A stretch of 64,000 bases of DNA from Aurantiacibacter xanthus (GCF_003584015.1 NZ_QXFM01000113.1:1-64000); one strand, 5' to 3'; shown: positions 1 through 12,303, numbered from the stretch's first letter. The notes: generated by a model from the sequence alone, not told the origin. Numbers and translations: made by a program.

Positions 1-1035
1 CACGGTGACCGGGGCATCCTGCTCGGGCAGCGGCGGCAGTTCCCCGGCATCTTCGGCGACCGCCACCGGCGCGCCCTGCCCGCTCACCGGGGGCAATTCC
101 TGTTCCACCGCAACACGCGTTGTCGCCATGGCAGGCTCCGGCTCGCGCGCGGCAGCGCTGGCGAGCGCCGGGCCAGACGGAATCAGCCGCTCATCACCGC
201 GCCCGGAGGCACGCCGGGGAGCAGGCTCATCGCCGGTCGCATTGCCCAGCGCCGCAATGCGCGGATCGTCGCGCCCGATCTGCGAGCCCGACGGAAACTG
301 CCCCAGATTGGCCGCTGCCGCCTGCTGCGCCTTGGTCAGCCTTGGCATGTAGCGCAGGTAAGGCGCGATGCGGCCCGCCAGCCGCGGCGGCAGCATCGTC
401 TCGGCAATGGTGACCGCCTCGGCCTCCTTGCCCAGAATTGCCAGGGCGAAGGCTCGCGCGCGATAGGCGGCCAGATCGTTGCGCTGAAGCAGCGGCAACA
501 GCACCTCTTCCGCCGCGGGCTGATTGCCCGAGATCGCATAGCTGATGGCGAGGCGCCGCATGATTTCGGGATCGGGATCGTCGTCGATCGCTTGCCGGTA
601 AAGCCGCTGCGCGCGGCCATTGTTGCCGACCAGATCGTAGGCCAGCGCCCGCTCGCCCGCCAGCGGCCCCATCGCCTCGCCGTGATATTCGGCATTTTCG
701 AACAGTTGCAGCGCGGTCACCGCCTCGCCTCGGCGCACCGCCACCTGCGCCAGCCCCGCCAGCATCCTGCCATCGTTGGGGTCGACCGTCTGCGCGCGGC
801 TGAAAAAGCCGAGCGCAGCATCGACATTGTCGAGCGCCAGCGAAGCCTCGCCGGCATCGACCAGGGAATCGACCGAATCGGGATTGGCCGACAAGCGCCG
901 CATCGCGCTCGCCAGGTCGGCCGCAGCCGGGTTGGGCAGCGCCTGCACCACTTCCTGCGCCCGCAAGGCCGGAGCACCGCCCATGCTCGCGCAAAGGGCG
1001 GTGCAGCAGGCGAGCAGAGACGTGAGCTTCGACAT
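1..1035 (-). CDS. TPR-repeat exported protein, C-terminus cut by window edge
   Basis: The frame is open from an ATG at 1033-1035 to the window edge, giving at least 345 residues with no stop seen. The N-terminus has a hydrophobic segment ending near ALRAQE, so Sec export is likely. An LLAC string at residues 7-10 could be a lipobox, but little hydrophobic sequence precedes it. Residues of about 30-230 are helical, Ala/Leu-rich and periodic in the manner of tetratricopeptide repeats. The tail is Pro/Glu-rich and low in complexity. It lies 58 bases downstream of ftsZ on the same strand and is probably co-transcribed, which suggests an envelope or division role. Related proteins in this position often end in a SPOR domain (from memory); that part would lie outside the window. 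Confidence 0.75.
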   Translation of the reverse strand, partial: MSKLTSLLACCTALCASMGGAPALRAQEVVQALPNPAAADLASAMRRLSANPDSVDSLVDAGEASLALDNVDAALGFFSRAQTVDPNDGRMLAGLAQVAVRRGEAVTALQLFENAEYHGEAMGPLAGERALAYDLVGNNGRAQRLYRQAIDDDPDPEIMRRLAISYAISGNQPAAEEVLLPLLQRNDLAAYRARAFALAILGKEAEAVTIAETMLPPRLAGRIAPYLRYMPRLTKAQQAAAANLGQFPSGSQIGRDDPRIAALGNATGDEPAPRRASGRGDERLIPSGPALASAAAREPEPAMATTRVAVEQELPPVSGQGAPVAVAEDAGELPPLPEQDAPVTV

Positions 1036-1093
1036 TGCCGACCTAGATGGCACGCGCGCTGCATTTGGCAAGCGCGCGACCATCGCGATGCGA

Positions 1094-2695
<1,602 letters not shown>

Positions 2696-2763
2696 GTCAT
2701 TCTCCTGCGGCCAAGTCCCGCAATGCTCGATTTACCGCTTGTGCCACAAAGACATAGGCGGGC

Positions 2764-2791
2764 GTTATCCGAAAACCTTACAAATCCACAA
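2764..2791 (-). promoter_or_regulatory. Candidate ftsZ promoter
   Basis: On the minus strand, TTGTGG (2791-2786) and GATAAC (2769-2764) are separated by 16 bases inside the ftsA-ftsZ gap. They partly match -35 and -10 hexamers. This is the only sizeable gap in the distal dcw cluster, and ftsZ often has extra promoters there. The match is weak. Confidence 0.3.
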
Positions 2792-2825
2792 TTGCGCGCG
2801 CCTGACCAAACACACCGCGCGCAAA

Positions 2826-4124
2826 TCAAAAAAAGTCCCGCATGGCTTTCCACACCCGGCCGACCGCAGCCGCCGGGCCGGGCCGATGGGCGCGGGTGAA
2901 GCGCGAGCCGACCCGGCGAATGTCGACCGGATCGCGCAAGGCATAGAGCACCAGCCCCGCCAGCGTCGAGAAACCGGGCACCGAATGCGCCTCGGGCAGG
3001 CCCTTCAGCGCAGGCGGACGCCCGATCCGCACCGCCACACCGAGCACGCTCTGGGTATAGTCCGCAAGGCCCGCCAACTCGGCTCCGCCGCCTGTCAGCA
3101 CGACTTGCCGCGCCTGCCGCCCGCCGCTGGTGCCGGTAAAGCCCATCGCCTCAAGGCTGCGCCCGACTTCGCTCATCAGCGCATCGAGTTCGCCGGTGAT
3201 GACCGTGATCAGCTCGGCGCGCGGCACCTGTTCGCGGTCGTCCGCCCCGCGCGCGACGGGTCCGCGCCCCTCCTCGCCCGGCGCGGTGACCGCGATCATC
3301 TCGCGGTGATCGGCCGGGCTGGCAATGGCCGAACCGTGCTTGCATTTCAGGCGCTCGGCCTGAAACCGGCGGATCGAAAAGGCCGAGGCAATCGCATCGG
3401 TAATGTCGGCAGAGCCGCGCTGAATGGCGTGCAGCCCGACCAGCATCCCGCCCGCATAGACCGAAACGTTCGTAACCTCGCCCCCGAACTCGACCAGCGC
3501 CACGCCAAGGTCGCGCTCCTCTTCGGTGAGGCAGGCAAGGCCCGTGGCCAGCGGCGAGGCGACCACGCCCTGCACATCGAGATGCGCGCGCTGGACCGCC
3601 TCGGTCACATTGCGCATCGGCGCGCCGTCGGCCAGCATGATGTGAATGTCGACGCCCAGCCGCTCGGCATGGAGGCCCTTGGGATTGAACACGCCGTCCG
3701 CCCCGTCGAGGAAATAACAGGCGGGCTGCGCATGGAGCACGGTGCGTCCGTCTGGCTCAAGACTGCCCTGCGCGGTCACGAGCAGGTGCTCGATATCCTC
3801 TTCCTCGATCCGCCGCCCGCCGATGGCAATCTCCACGGGGCGGATCTCGCTGGTCAGCCCTGCCCCCGATGCCCCGAGCCAGACCGAATCGACGCTCGTC
3901 CCGGCGAGCTTTTCGGCCCGCTCCAGTGCGTCGCGCACAGCATAGGTCGCCGCCGCCATATCGGTGACATAGCCGCGCTTGATGCCCTGGCTGGCGCGGT
4001 GGCCGCTGCCCAGCACCTGCATCTCGCCGTTCTCGGCCACGGCGGCGATCATCGCGGAAATGCGGAACGAGCCGATGTTGACCGCGCCGATGACGCGTTC
4101 GATGCGGCTTGCAGCACTGGACAT
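2826..4124 (-). CDS. ftsA: Cell division protein FtsA
   Basis: FtsA is the actin-like ATPase that tethers FtsZ filaments to the inner membrane. The N-terminal IGAVNIGSF corresponds to the phosphate-1 loop of the actin fold. A second nucleotide-binding stretch, VVLTGGGAELAGL, lies near residue 345. The protein ends in WKAMRDFF, the amphipathic membrane-targeting helix typical of FtsA. Its length of 432 residues is normal. Its ATG overlaps the ftsQ stop as TGATG, so translation is coupled. Confidence 0.97.
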   Translation of the reverse strand: MSSAASRIERVIGAVNIGSFRISAMIAAVAENGEMQVLGSGHRASQGIKRGYVTDMAAATYAVRDALERAEKLAGTSVDSVWLGASGAGLTSEIRPVEIAIGGRRIEEEDIEHLLVTAQGSLEPDGRTVLHAQPACYFLDGADGVFNPKGLHAERLGVDIHIMLADGAPMRNVTEAVQRAHLDVQGVVASPLATGLACLTEEERDLGVALVEFGGEVTNVSVYAGGMLVGLHAIQRGSADITDAIASAFSIRRFQAERLKCKHGSAIASPADHREMIAVTAPGEEGRGPVARGADDREQVPRAELITVITGELDALMSEVGRSLEAMGFTGTSGGRQARQVVLTGGGAELAGLADYTQSVLGVAVRIGRPPALKGLPEAHSVPGFSTLAGLVLYALRDPVDIRRVGSRFTRAHRPGPAAAVGRVWKAMRDFF

Positions 4125-5035
4125 CAGCTCTCCCCTCCCATGTTCATTTCGCGGGCTTCATCGCGCCCCGGCACGCGCATCGTCATGCTCGGCGGGTTGC
4201 GCAGATCGAAGGCGACCACCTCGCCGCCGATCAGGCGGTGCACACCATCGGCCTCGGCAAAGGCCACCAGCGCAGCGGCAGAGCGGTCCGCCCCCTCGGG
4301 CAGCGACAGCCGCTGGCCGGTGGAGAAGGTCAGATCCCAGCGGCGGTTACCGATCCAGTCGGCCTCGGCCACCTGCTGGCGCAGCGCCGGAGCCGCATCG
4401 AGCAGCGAGGCCAGCGCCTCGACCTGGCTCTGCGCGCCTTCGCCGCCGATGACCAGCATCTCCTTCGCCTCGTCAGGCGTAACCGCTTCGAGTTCCGATC
4501 CGGTGGCGTCGATCAGCACCAGCTCATTATCCCGGCGCAGCGCAGCATGCGGTTCGCGTTCGACGATGTCGACCACCAGCAGATCGGGCAACTGTCGCGA
4601 GACCCGCGCGTCCTTGACCCACGGGATAGTCAGCAATTCCTGCCGCAGCGCCTCAAGGTCCACCCGCGTCATCGCGAGATCGCGCCGGCCGATGGCGCGT
4701 TCGTAGACCATCATCTCGTTAAGCCGCTTGGTGCCGCGCACCTCGACCCGGTGCACCTCGAACCCGGCATTGGCCGAGACCAGCGCGAACCGGTCTTCGG
4801 CAAAGTCGGCGAGGCCAGTGACGCGCGCGATAAACACCACAAAGGCCAGCACGCCGGCGAAGATCAGCACGGTAAAGAATTTGTGCAGCTGGCTCTCGCT
4901 GAACGGCAAGGCGGCCAGCACCGAGCCAAGCAACGACCGACCCTGCCCGCGCGCCTTGCGCACGCGGCGGCTGGTATCGGCGGCGCGGGCCTGACGGCGC
5001 ACGCCCTTTACGTTGCGGCTGATCTTCTGCGCCAT
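4124..5035 (-). CDS. ftsQ: Cell division protein FtsQ
   Basis: This bitopic membrane protein links the early cytoplasmic and late periplasmic parts of the divisome. It has a basic cytoplasmic N-terminus of about 55 residues, one transmembrane segment around residues 55-80, then a POTRA-like domain with the VRGTKRLNE pattern and an FtsQ-type beta domain. Its 303 residues are normal for alphaproteobacteria. It starts right after the ddl stop and overlaps ftsA by one base. Assignment rests on topology and position as much as on sequence, since FtsQ diverges quickly. Confidence 0.95.
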   Translation of the reverse strand: MAQKISRNVKGVRRQARAADTSRRVRKARGQGRSLLGSVLAALPFSESQLHKFFTVLIFAGVLAFVVFIARVTGLADFAEDRFALVSANAGFEVHRVEVRGTKRLNEMMVYERAIGRRDLAMTRVDLEALRQELLTIPWVKDARVSRQLPDLLVVDIVEREPHAALRRDNELVLIDATGSELEAVTPDEAKEMLVIGGEGAQSQVEALASLLDAAPALRQQVAEADWIGNRRWDLTFSTGQRLSLPEGADRSAAALVAFAEADGVHRLIGGEVVAFDLRNPPSMTMRVPGRDEAREMNMGGES

Positions 5036-5980
5036 CTATCCACCCTTGCCGAAGAAGCGCAGCGCGTCGGCGACGATGGTCTCGCACAGGTCGGGATAGG
5101 AAATGCCGCAGTAGCGCGCCTGTTCAGGCACGAGGCTGAGCGGGGTCATCCCCGGCTGAGTGTTGGTTTCGAGCAGGAACAACCCGTCGGCGCCGCGCTC
5201 GTCGTCCCAGCGGAAGTCGGAGCGGCTCACGCCCCGGCAACCGAGCAGCTTGTGCGCGCGCAGGGCATATTCGCAGCACAGGGCGGCGATGTCCTCGGGG
5301 ATTTGTGCGGGGCAGACGTGCTCGGTCATCCCGTCGGTATATTTCGACTGGAAGTCGTAGAAGCCCGACTTGGGCACCAGTTCGGTGACGCACAGCGCCT
5401 TGTCGCCCAGCACCGCCGTGGTCAGCTCACGCCCGCGAATATAGGGTTCAGCCAGAAGGCTGGCGAATTGCTTCCACGGCCCCTCGGCATCGCGCTGGAT
5501 CGGATTGCCGTAGTTGCTCTCGTCGGTAACGATGGCGACGCCGACCGAGCTGCCCTCGTTCACGGGCTTGAGGACATAGGGGCGCGGCAGCGGGTCGCCG
5601 CCGTAAAGGTCGTCCGACTTGACCACGCGCCCGCCGGGCATCGGCACCCCGTGCGGGACGAGCGCCTGCTTGGTCAGCTCCTTGTCGATCGCCACCACCG
5701 AAGTGGCAAGGCCAGCGTGGGTATAGGGAATGCCCATAAGGTCGAGCATGCCTTGCACCGTGCCATCCTCACCGGGCACGCCGTGGAGCGCGTTGAACAC
5801 GACATCGGGCGCGGCCTCGGCAATGCGCGCGGCAACGTCACGCCCCATGTCGAGCCGGGTGACCTTGTGGCCCTTGCTTTCCAGCGCATCGGCGACACCA
5901 TTACCCGACATGAGCGACACTTCGCGCTCGTTCGCCCAGCCGCCCATGAGGACCAGAATGTGGAGTTTGGGGAGAGTCAT
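5036..5980 (-). CDS. ddl: D-alanine--D-alanine ligase
   Basis: This ATP-grasp enzyme joins two D-alanines to make the dipeptide added by MurF. The N-terminus LHILVLMGGWANEREVSL is the Ddl signature, and the ATP-grasp segment includes PYVLKPVNEGSSVGVAIV. The C-terminal metal-binding motif is LLETNTQPGMTPLSLVPEQA. Length is 314 residues. It abuts ftsQ. The 139-base gap to murB holds a REP-type inverted repeat. No strong ribosome-binding site precedes the ATG. Confidence 0.97.
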   Translation of the reverse strand: MTLPKLHILVLMGGWANEREVSLMSGNGVADALESKGHKVTRLDMGRDVAARIAEAAPDVVFNALHGVPGEDGTVQGMLDLMGIPYTHAGLATSVVAIDKELTKQALVPHGVPMPGGRVVKSDDLYGGDPLPRPYVLKPVNEGSSVGVAIVTDESNYGNPIQRDAEGPWKQFASLLAEPYIRGRELTTAVLGDKALCVTELVPKSGFYDFQSKYTDGMTEHVCPAQIPEDIAALCCEYALRAHKLLGCRGVSRSDFRWDDERGADGLFLLETNTQPGMTPLSLVPEQARYCGISYPDLCETIVADALRFFGKGG

Positions 5981-6012
5981 GCGGACAAACTTTCAGAAAA
6001 ATCGCAAATCGT

Positions 6013-6104
6013 CCGCTCGCCCTGAGCTTGTCGAAGGGCCGTCTTTCCTTCCAGCGCAGTGCCCGAAGAAAAAATCAGTCCTTCGACAAGCTCAGGACGA
6101 GCGG
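6013..6104. repeat. REP-type inverted pair between murB and ddl
   Basis: The left arm (6013-6038) and right arm (6079-6104) are near-perfect reverse complements built on the core CCTGAGCTTGTCGAAGG, about 26 bases each around a 40-base spacer. The same core recurs at 25860-25943. From memory, this core is common as a dispersed intergenic repeat in sphingomonads and other proteobacteria. It could form a large RNA hairpin in the dcw transcript. Confidence 0.85.
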
Positions 6105-6119
6105 GTGTTGGGAGAAAAC

Positions 6120-7073
6120 TCACGGCCGCCCCACCCGCTGGATTTCCCATTGCAGTGCCACACCCGTCGCCTCGGCCACACGGCGGCGCACTTCCTCGCC
6201 CAGCCCCTCGATATCGGCGCTGGTGGCGTGGCCGGTGTTGATGAGAAAATTGGCGTGCTTCTCGCTCACCTGCGCGTCGCCCATCTTCAGGCCACGGCAG
6301 CCAGCCGCATCGACCAGCCGCCAGGCCTTGTCGCCCTCGGGGTTCTTGAAGGTCGAGCCGCCGGTCTTGCTGCGCAAAGGCTGCGTTTCCTCGCGCGCAT
6401 GAGCGATGCGGTTCATCTCCGCCTCGATCTCCGCCGGATCGCCCGGCTCGCCCTTGAATCGCGCGGCAACCACAATTGCCCCCTCGGGCAGGCGCGAGTG
6501 GCGGTAGGAATAGTCGAGATCGGCCACCGGCACTCGCACGCAGGCGCCATCGGGCATCACCACGTCGCAATCGACCAGCACATCGGCCACCTCGCGGCCA
6601 TAGGCCCCGCCGTTCATGCGCACGAAGCCGCCGACAGTGCCCGGAATGCCGCGCAAAAACTCCAGCCCCGCAATGCCCGCATCGCGCGCGCTCGAAGCCA
6701 CCAGAATGCCCGGCGCACCGCCGCCGCATTCGAGCACATTGTCGCGCTTCACCTCGACGCTGGCGAAGGGTTTGCCCAGCCGCACCACCACGCCCGGCAC
6801 GCCGCCATCGCGGATGATCAGGTTCGAGCCGAGCCCCAGCGCCATGACCGGGGTGCCCTCCTCCATGCGGGTGAGGAACTGGATCAGATCCTCGACGCTC
6901 TCGGGTTCGAACAACCAGTCGGCCTTGCCGCCGCTCTTGAACCAGACGAGCTTCGCCAGCGGCGCATCGCGGGTGAGCTTGCCCGCCACATCCTGCGGCA
7001 CCTTGCCGCCGACGGTCGCCTCCTCGTGCGATCCGGGCGCGCTTTGCATGGTCATGGAGCCATCAGGCTGCAT
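6120..7073 (-). CDS. murB: UDP-N-acetylenolpyruvoylglucosamine reductase MurB
   Basis: MurB is the FAD enzyme that reduces UDP-GlcNAc-enolpyruvate to UDP-MurNAc with NADPH. The FAD-binding part has [12 protein letters not shown] and [11 protein letters not shown], and the C-terminal part has [11 protein letters not shown] and the catalytic-type segment [11 protein letters not shown] chose the ATG at 7073 because AGGAGG stands 6 bases before it. An ATG at 7115 is in frame but deeper inside murC, and another lies at 7055. The chosen start gives 317 residues and an 11-base overlap with murC. A REP hairpin follows the stop. Confidence 0.95.
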   Translation of the reverse strand: MQPDGSMTMQSAPGSHEEATVGGKVPQDVAGKLTRDAPLAKLVWFKSGGKADWLFEPESVEDLIQFLTRMEEGTPVMALGLGSNLIIRDGGVPGVVVRLGKPFASVEVKRDNVLECGGGAPGILVASSARDAGIAGLEFLRGIPGTVGGFVRMNGGAYGREVADVLVDCDVVMPDGACVRVPVADLDYSYRHSRLPEGAIVVAARFKGEPGDPAEIEAEMNRIAHAREETQPLRSKTGGSTFKNPEGDKAWRLVDAAGCRGLKMGDAQVSEKHANFLINTGHATSADIEGLGEEVRRRVAEATGVALQWEIQRVGRP

Positions 7074-8505
7074 CGCCGGCCTCCTGCTTGCGCTGCGCAT
7101 TGACGGCATCGGCAAGGCCAGCGGCCCAGCGCGTGATGTCGCCCGCGCCGAGGCAGACCACGATATCGCCCGGCTCGACCAGCCCGGCCAGTTCAGCCGC
7201 CAGCGCTTCGGGGCTGGCGATGGGCGCGGCCTGCCGGTGCCCGCGCGCCTTCAGGCCCGCCACCAGCGCATCGGAATTGACGCCCTCGATCGGGTCTTCG
7301 CCCGCCGTATAGACCGGCGCGGCATAGACCACGTCGGCATCGGTGAAGCAGCCCTGAAACTCCTCCATCAGATCGCGCAGGCGGGTGAAGCGGTGCGGCT
7401 GCGCCACGGCGATCACCCGCCCCGAAGTGGCCTCGCGCGCTGCCGAGAGCACGGCGCGGATTTCCACCGGGTGGTGCGCATAGTCGTCGATCACGCGCAC
7501 CTCGGCCCCACCGCCGAGCGCAATCCGCCCGACCTCGGTGAAGCGCCGCCGCACCCCGCCGAAGCGGGCAAAGCCTGCGCGAATAGTGTCTTCGGCGCAG
7601 TCCATTTCCAATGCCACGGCCACCGCCGCCGCCGCGTTCTGGACATTGTGCCGCCCCGGCATCGGCAGCACGATGTCGGTCACGCTCCGCTCGGAACCGT
7701 CGCGCAGGCGCTGCACCACGTCGAACCGGCTCTTGCCGCCCTCGGCGACCAGATTTTCGATCCGCACATCGGCATGGGGGGAAAAGCCATAGGTGATCAC
7801 GCGGCGGTCGCGCACGCGGGCGATCACGTTCTGCACCTCCGGGTGATCGAGACACAGCACCGCCGCGCCATAGAAGGGCACGTTCTCGATGAACTGGAGG
7901 AACGCATCCTTCACCGCATCGAAGCTGCCGTAATGGTCGAGGTGCTCGGGGTCGATATTGGTGACCACGGCAATGGTGCCGTCCAGACGCAGGAAGCTGC
8001 CGTCGCTCTCGTCGGCCTCGACCACCATCCACTCGCTGTCGCCCAGTCGCGCGTTCGAGCCGTAGCTTTCGATAATGCCGCCGTTGATGACCGTAGGGTC
8101 CACCCCGCCCGCATCGAGCAAGGTCGCGACCATCGAGGTGGTGGTGGTCTTCCCGTGCGTGCCCGCCACCGCGACGGTGCTTTTCAGCCGCATCAGCTCG
8201 GCGAGCATTTCCGCGCGGCGCACCACCGGGATGCGCGCCTCCAATGCAGCGGCGACCTCGGGGTTGGTCCGGCGCACCGCCGTGCTGGTGACGACCACGG
8301 CGGCATCGCCAAGGTTCTCCGCCGCATGGCCCACATGCACGGTGATACCGCGCGCGCGCAGGCGCAGGACGCTCACGCCCTCGGCCAGATCGCTGCCCTG
8401 CACGGTGTAGCCGAGGTTGTGCATGACCTCGGCAATGCCCGACATGCCAATCCCGCCAATGCCGACGAAGTGGATCGTGCCGATATCGGTAGGAACGCCC
8501 TTCAT
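7063..8505 (-). CDS. murC: UDP-N-acetylmuramate--L-alanine ligase MurC
   Basis: MurC adds L-alanine to UDP-MurNAc with ATP, the first amino-acid step of the stem peptide. The N-terminal [16 protein letters not shown] binds the UDP moiety, [14 protein letters not shown] is the Mur-ligase P-loop near residue 115, and the C-terminal domain has [10 protein letters not shown]. Length is 480 residues, normal. The start overlaps the murG stop as ATGA. It precedes murB in the transcript. Confidence 0.98.
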   Translation of the reverse strand: MKGVPTDIGTIHFVGIGGIGMSGIAEVMHNLGYTVQGSDLAEGVSVLRLRARGITVHVGHAAENLGDAAVVVTSTAVRRTNPEVAAALEARIPVVRRAEMLAELMRLKSTVAVAGTHGKTTTTSMVATLLDAGGVDPTVINGGIIESYGSNARLGDSEWMVVEADESDGSFLRLDGTIAVVTNIDPEHLDHYGSFDAVKDAFLQFIENVPFYGAAVLCLDHPEVQNVIARVRDRRVITYGFSPHADVRIENLVAEGGKSRFDVVQRLRDGSERSVTDIVLPMPGRHNVQNAAAAVAVALEMDCAEDTIRAGFARFGGVRRRFTEVGRIALGGGAEVRVIDDYAHHPVEIRAVLSAAREATSGRVIAVAQPHRFTRLRDLMEEFQGCFTDADVVYAAPVYTAGEDPIEGVNSDALVAGLKARGHRQAAPIASPEALAAELAGLVEPGDIVVCLGAGDITRWAAGLADAVNAQRKQEAGDAA

Positions 8506-9707
8506 TCCGCGCGCTCCTTGGCCAGATCCTTCGCGGCCTGACCGCTCGCCTCGCGCGAGGGCGACAGGCTGCGAGCATCGCCCGCCACGCGGATCACGTC
8601 CTGAATGGTGTCGCCGCCGAAGCTCTCGACCAGATCGGCCAGGTCTTCCGCCGCCTTGGGCCGGCCGCAGTTGAACGCCGCATGAGCAGCCGTGGCGAGA
8701 GTTTCGGGGTGCATGGCCATGGCCTGAATCTGCTTTGCGAGTTCCTTGGCGGTGAAGCCGGTCTGGCGAATAGCGCGCGCGCCGCCAGCGGCGACCATCT
8801 CGCGGGTGTTGGCGGCCTGATGATCGTCGGTCGCAATCGGCAGCGGCACGAGGATCGCCGGGCGACCCACGGCGGTCAGCTCGGCAATGGTGGAGGCTCC
8901 CGCGCGGCCGATGAACAGATGCGCATCGGCAAGCTGCGCGGCCATGTCCTCGAAATAGGTCGCGAGTTCGGCGGCGATGCCATGCTTGGCATAGCGTTCG
9001 CGCACCTTCTCAAGGTCTTCCGGGCGGCACTGCTGCGTCACCTGCAAGCGGCTGCGCAGCGCGGTCGGCAGCATCGACAGGCCATCGGGTACCACTTCGG
9101 AGAGCACACTCGCGCCCTGACTGCCGCCCGTCACCAGCACGCGGAACAAGCCATCGGCGGTGAACGGGGGAAACGGCTCGTCGCGCAGCGACAGGACACC
9201 GGGGCGCACCGGATTGCCGATCAGATGGACCTTGCCCTGATACGCGGGCTTCAGCCGGTCGACCTGCGGATAGGCCGTGGCAATCGCATCGACCCGCCCT
9301 GCCAGCAGCCGGTTGACCCGCCCCAGCACCGCGTTCTGTTCGTGGATCACCGTGCCGATCCCCGCCGAGCGCGCCGCCAGCAGCGCGGGCAAGGCCGGAT
9401 AGCCGCCAAAGCCGACCACGCAGCTCGGCTCGAACGTGTCATAGATCTGCCGCGCCTGCCGCTTGCCTTCGAGCACCGCGCCAATCGCCTTGGGCCAGCC
9501 GAGCGGGTTCTTCCCGAAGCGCCCGGCGGGCAGCACATGGGCGGTAAGGAAATCGGGCTTGCCGGGGATCGCCGCGCCGCGCTCGTCGGTGATGAGCGCG
9601 ACATGGTGGCCGCGCCGCTCCAGCGCATGGGCGAGCGCGAATGCGGGGGTCAGGTGCCCACCGGTCCCCCCGGCGGCAAGAACGTAGTGACGGGAAATTC
9701 CGGGCAT
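8502..9707 (-). CDS. murG: UDP-GlcNAc transferase MurG
   Basis: MurG is a GT28 glycosyltransferase at the inner face of the membrane that turns lipid I into lipid II. The N-terminal glycine loop is [17 protein letters not shown]. The C-terminal UDP-GlcNAc site includes [16 protein letters not shown] and [17 protein letters not shown]. Its 401 residues exceed the usual 355-380; the surplus is a polar C-terminal tail. It overlaps murC by 4 bases and ftsW by 1 base. Confidence 0.98.
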   Translation of the reverse strand: MPGISRHYVLAAGGTGGHLTPAFALAHALERRGHHVALITDERGAAIPGKPDFLTAHVLPAGRFGKNPLGWPKAIGAVLEGKRQARQIYDTFEPSCVVGFGGYPALPALLAARSAGIGTVIHEQNAVLGRVNRLLAGRVDAIATAYPQVDRLKPAYQGKVHLIGNPVRPGVLSLRDEPFPPFTADGLFRVLVTGGSQGASVLSEVVPDGLSMLPTALRSRLQVTQQCRPEDLEKVRERYAKHGIAAELATYFEDMAAQLADAHLFIGRAGASTIAELTAVGRPAILVPLPIATDDHQAANTREMVAAGGARAIRQTGFTAKELAKQIQAMAMHPETLATAAHAAFNCGRPKAAEDLADLVESFGGDTIQDVIRVAGDARSLSPSREASGQAAKDLAKERAE

Positions 9708-10945
9708 CAGCCGGCCTCTTTCTCGAGCGTGCCGCGCAGATCGAACTTCTCGCGGTCAAGGAACGGGTTGCGCCGCGTCACCGCCAGCAGAAGTCCGATG
9801 GTGAAACACTGCGCAAGGGTCGAAGAGCCACCATAGCTTACCAGCGGCAACGTCATACCCTTGGAGGGAAAAAGCTGCAGATTGACGAGGATGTTGATGA
9901 AGGCCTGCCCGCCGAACAGAGCGATCAGCCCGCTGGCGGCAAGGATGTTGAACATCCGGTCCTCGTTCACCAGCCGCACCAGCACCCGCATCACGATGGC
10001 GAGATAGAGCACTACGATAATCCCGCAGACCAGCAGGCCGAACTCCTCGCCCACGGCGGAGAAGATATAGTCGGTATGCGCTTCGGGCAGGCGCATCTTG
10101 TTGGTGCCGAGCCAGATGCCGGTGCCGGTCCAGCCGCCGCCCTGCAGGGTGCGCGCGGCAAGGTCGACCTGATCGTAGGCCGAGCCGCCGCCAAGGAACG
10201 AATCGATGCGGTGGCGCGCGTTGTCGTAGAACAGATAGGCCGCCACCAAGCCGCCTACGCCGAGCCCGCTTATCACGCCGATCCGCTGCATCGGCAGGCC
10301 CGCCAGCAGCACCATTACGAACCACGCACCGACGAACAGGATCGCCTCGCCAAGGTTGGGCTGCGCGATCACCAGCCCGACGATCACCGCCAGCAGGCCA
10401 AAGCTGACCCAGATCACCGGCAGATCGGGATCGTGCAGCTTCCACGACAGCACCCATGCCAGCGTGATGACGAAGGCAGGCTTGAGGAATTCGCTCGGTT
10501 GCAGGCTGAGGCCGAAGTTCAGCCACCGCCGCGCGCCGTTCACCTCGGTGCCGATCACCGGCACCAGCACAAGGCAGAACAGCATGAATGCCGCCATCAC
10601 GATCGCCCCGCGCCGCAGCAACGTCGGTTCGAGGAACGATGTTGCCAGCAGCACCGCGATCCCCAGCGCCTGCCAGCGCAGGTGCAACCAGAAGAAGTGC
10701 AGCTCGCCCAACTGGACGTCGGCGGTCGACAGGCGACCGGCGCTGGCAGGCGAGGCCGAGGCCACGGCCAGCGCGCCCACCGCCATCAGCAGCGCGATCA
10801 GCACCAGCAGCACCCGGTCGATCTCGCGCCACCAGATGCGCACCATCCGCCGCCGCTCTTCGGCGAGCGCCAGCCCCCGGCGCGGCGGCTTCACCGCCGT
10901 GGCCGCAAGGCCCGCACCGTGCACTATGCCGCGCTGCCTGTTCAT
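9707..10945 (-). CDS. ftsW: Septal peptidoglycan glycosyltransferase FtsW (SEDS family)
   Basis: FtsW is the SEDS polymerase that works with FtsI to build septal glycan. The protein is polytopic with about ten hydrophobic segments. Family hallmarks include NFGLSLQPSEFLKPAFV in the middle and LPLVSYGGSSTLAQC near the C-terminus. Length is 412 residues. The start overlaps the murD stop as ATGA and the stop overlaps the murG start as TGATG. Its place in the dcw cluster favours FtsW over RodA. Confidence 0.97.
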   Translation of the reverse strand: MNRQRGIVHGAGLAATAVKPPRRGLALAEERRRMVRIWWREIDRVLLVLIALLMAVGALAVASASPASAGRLSTADVQLGELHFFWLHLRWQALGIAVLLATSFLEPTLLRRGAIVMAAFMLFCLVLVPVIGTEVNGARRWLNFGLSLQPSEFLKPAFVITLAWVLSWKLHDPDLPVIWVSFGLLAVIVGLVIAQPNLGEAILFVGAWFVMVLLAGLPMQRIGVISGLGVGGLVAAYLFYDNARHRIDSFLGGGSAYDQVDLAARTLQGGGWTGTGIWLGTNKMRLPEAHTDYIFSAVGEEFGLLVCGIIVVLYLAIVMRVLVRLVNEDRMFNILAASGLIALFGGQAFINILVNLQLFPSKGMTLPLVSYGGSSTLAQCFTIGLLLAVTRRNPFLDREKFDLRGTLEKEAG

Positions 10946-12303
10946 GCCGGTTCGCTCCCGGAATCACTGACGGAATCACTGGCGGTATCGGCCCCGGAGC
11001 ACAGTTCGCGCACACACATGCGGAAGGAGACTCCACGCGCCTCATAGTCGCGGAACTGGTCGAAGCTGGCGCAGGCCGGGCTGAGCAGCACGACATCGCC
11101 CGCCACCGCCTCGGCGCAGGCGCGGCGCACCGCTTCGCACAGCATTTCGCTGCGCTCGACCGCAACATGCGGGCCGAGCAGCCGCGCGAACATCTCGCCC
11201 GCCTCGCCGATGGTATAGGCCCGCACGACATTGCCGAGGTGCGGCAGGCATTCGTCGAGATTGTCGTCCTTGGGCAGGCCGCCGCAGATCCAGTGGATGC
11301 GCGGGAAAGCCGCCAGCGCAGGTGCGGTCGAGGCAGGGTTCGTCGCCTTGCTGTCGTTGACCCAGAGGACACCGTTATAGGTTCCGATCCGCTCCATCCG
11401 GTGCGGGAGACCGGCAAAGCTCGCCAGCCCCGCCATGATCTGTGCCTGCGACAGGCCAAGCTCGGCCACCAGCGCGGCAGCGATGGCAGCGTTCTGGAGG
11501 TTGTGCGGCCCTTGCAGACTGGGCCAGTCGCCCTGCCCCGGTGCCAACGCGGCGAGATCGGTGCAGACTGCCCGCCCCGGCGCACGGCGCGCCTGTTCGG
11601 CCCGGTGAATCGCACTGGTCGGCTCGTCAGCGCAGCCGAAGACGGCGAACTGATCGGCCCCCTGCATCGCCAGCAACCGCGCCTTCGAGGCGGCATAGGC
11701 GGCAAATCCGTCGTAGCGGTCGAGATGGTCGGGGGTGATGTTGATGAGCGCCGCCGCTTCGCAGGCGAGCGAGGAAGTGAGATCGATCTGATAGCTCGAC
11801 AGTTCGAGCACATAGACGCCGACGCCGTTGTCGTTTGGCGCAAGCGGCTCCTGCCCCATGATCGCCAGCCCGATATTGCCGCCCATCTCGGTCGGCACGC
11901 CAGCGCTCCGGAACAGGTGATGCACCAGCGCGGTGGTGGTCGACTTGCCGTTGGTCCCGGTAATGCCGACGACCTTGTGCGGCGGCAGGTCCGCCCGCGC
12001 CTGCGCAAACAGCTCGATATCGCCGATCACCGGCACACCCGCCGCCCGCGCGCGGGGCACCAGCGGGTGGGTGTTGAGCGGCACTCCGGGCGACACCACG
12101 ATAGCGTCAAAGTGATCGAGCGCGATCTCCATCGGGTCGGCAATCGTCACCCGTCCGGCAAGTTGCTCGCACGGCTCCGGGCGGCGGTCCCAGGCAGTCA
12201 CCCGCGCGCCGCTCGCCAGCAGCGCCTCGACGGTCGCCATCCCCGAGCGCGCGAGCCCCAGCACGCAATAGGATTTGTCCGCAAAGGCGCGCGAAGTGAT
12301 CAT
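10942..12303 (-). CDS. murD: UDP-N-acetylmuramoyl-L-alanine--D-glutamate ligase MurD
   Basis: MurD adds D-glutamate to UDP-MurNAc-L-Ala. The P-loop [19 protein letters not shown] lies near residue 110 and the WVNDSKATN motif near residue 315. A long open frame continues upstream inside mraY, but the start MITSRAF at 12303 overlaps the mraY stop as ATGA, the pattern used through this operon. This gives 453 residues, the usual MurD size. Confidence 0.97.
   Translation of the reverse strand: MITSRAFADKSYCVLGLARSGMATVEALLASGARVTAWDRRPEPCEQLAGRVTIADPMEIALDHFDAIVVSPGVPLNTHPLVPRARAAGVPVIGDIELFAQARADLPPHKVVGITGTNGKSTTTALVHHLFRSAGVPTEMGGNIGLAIMGQEPLAPNDNGVGVYVLELSSYQIDLTSSLACEAAALINITPDHLDRYDGFAAYAASKARLLAMQGADQFAVFGCADEPTSAIHRAEQARRAPGRAVCTDLAALAPGQGDWPSLQGPHNLQNAAIAAALVAELGLSQAQIMAGLASFAGLPHRMERIGTYNGVLWVNDSKATNPASTAPALAAFPRIHWICGGLPKDDNLDECLPHLGNVVRAYTIGEAGEMFARLLGPHVAVERSEMLCEAVRRACAEAVAGDVVLLSPACASFDQFRDYEARGVSFRMCVRELCSGADTASDSVSDSGSEPA

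Noticed and set aside
9756-12008. A 750-codon minus-strand frame across murD and ftsW
   Set aside because: It is out of frame with both genes, which have diagnostic motifs; its composition is Arg/Pro/Ala-rich.
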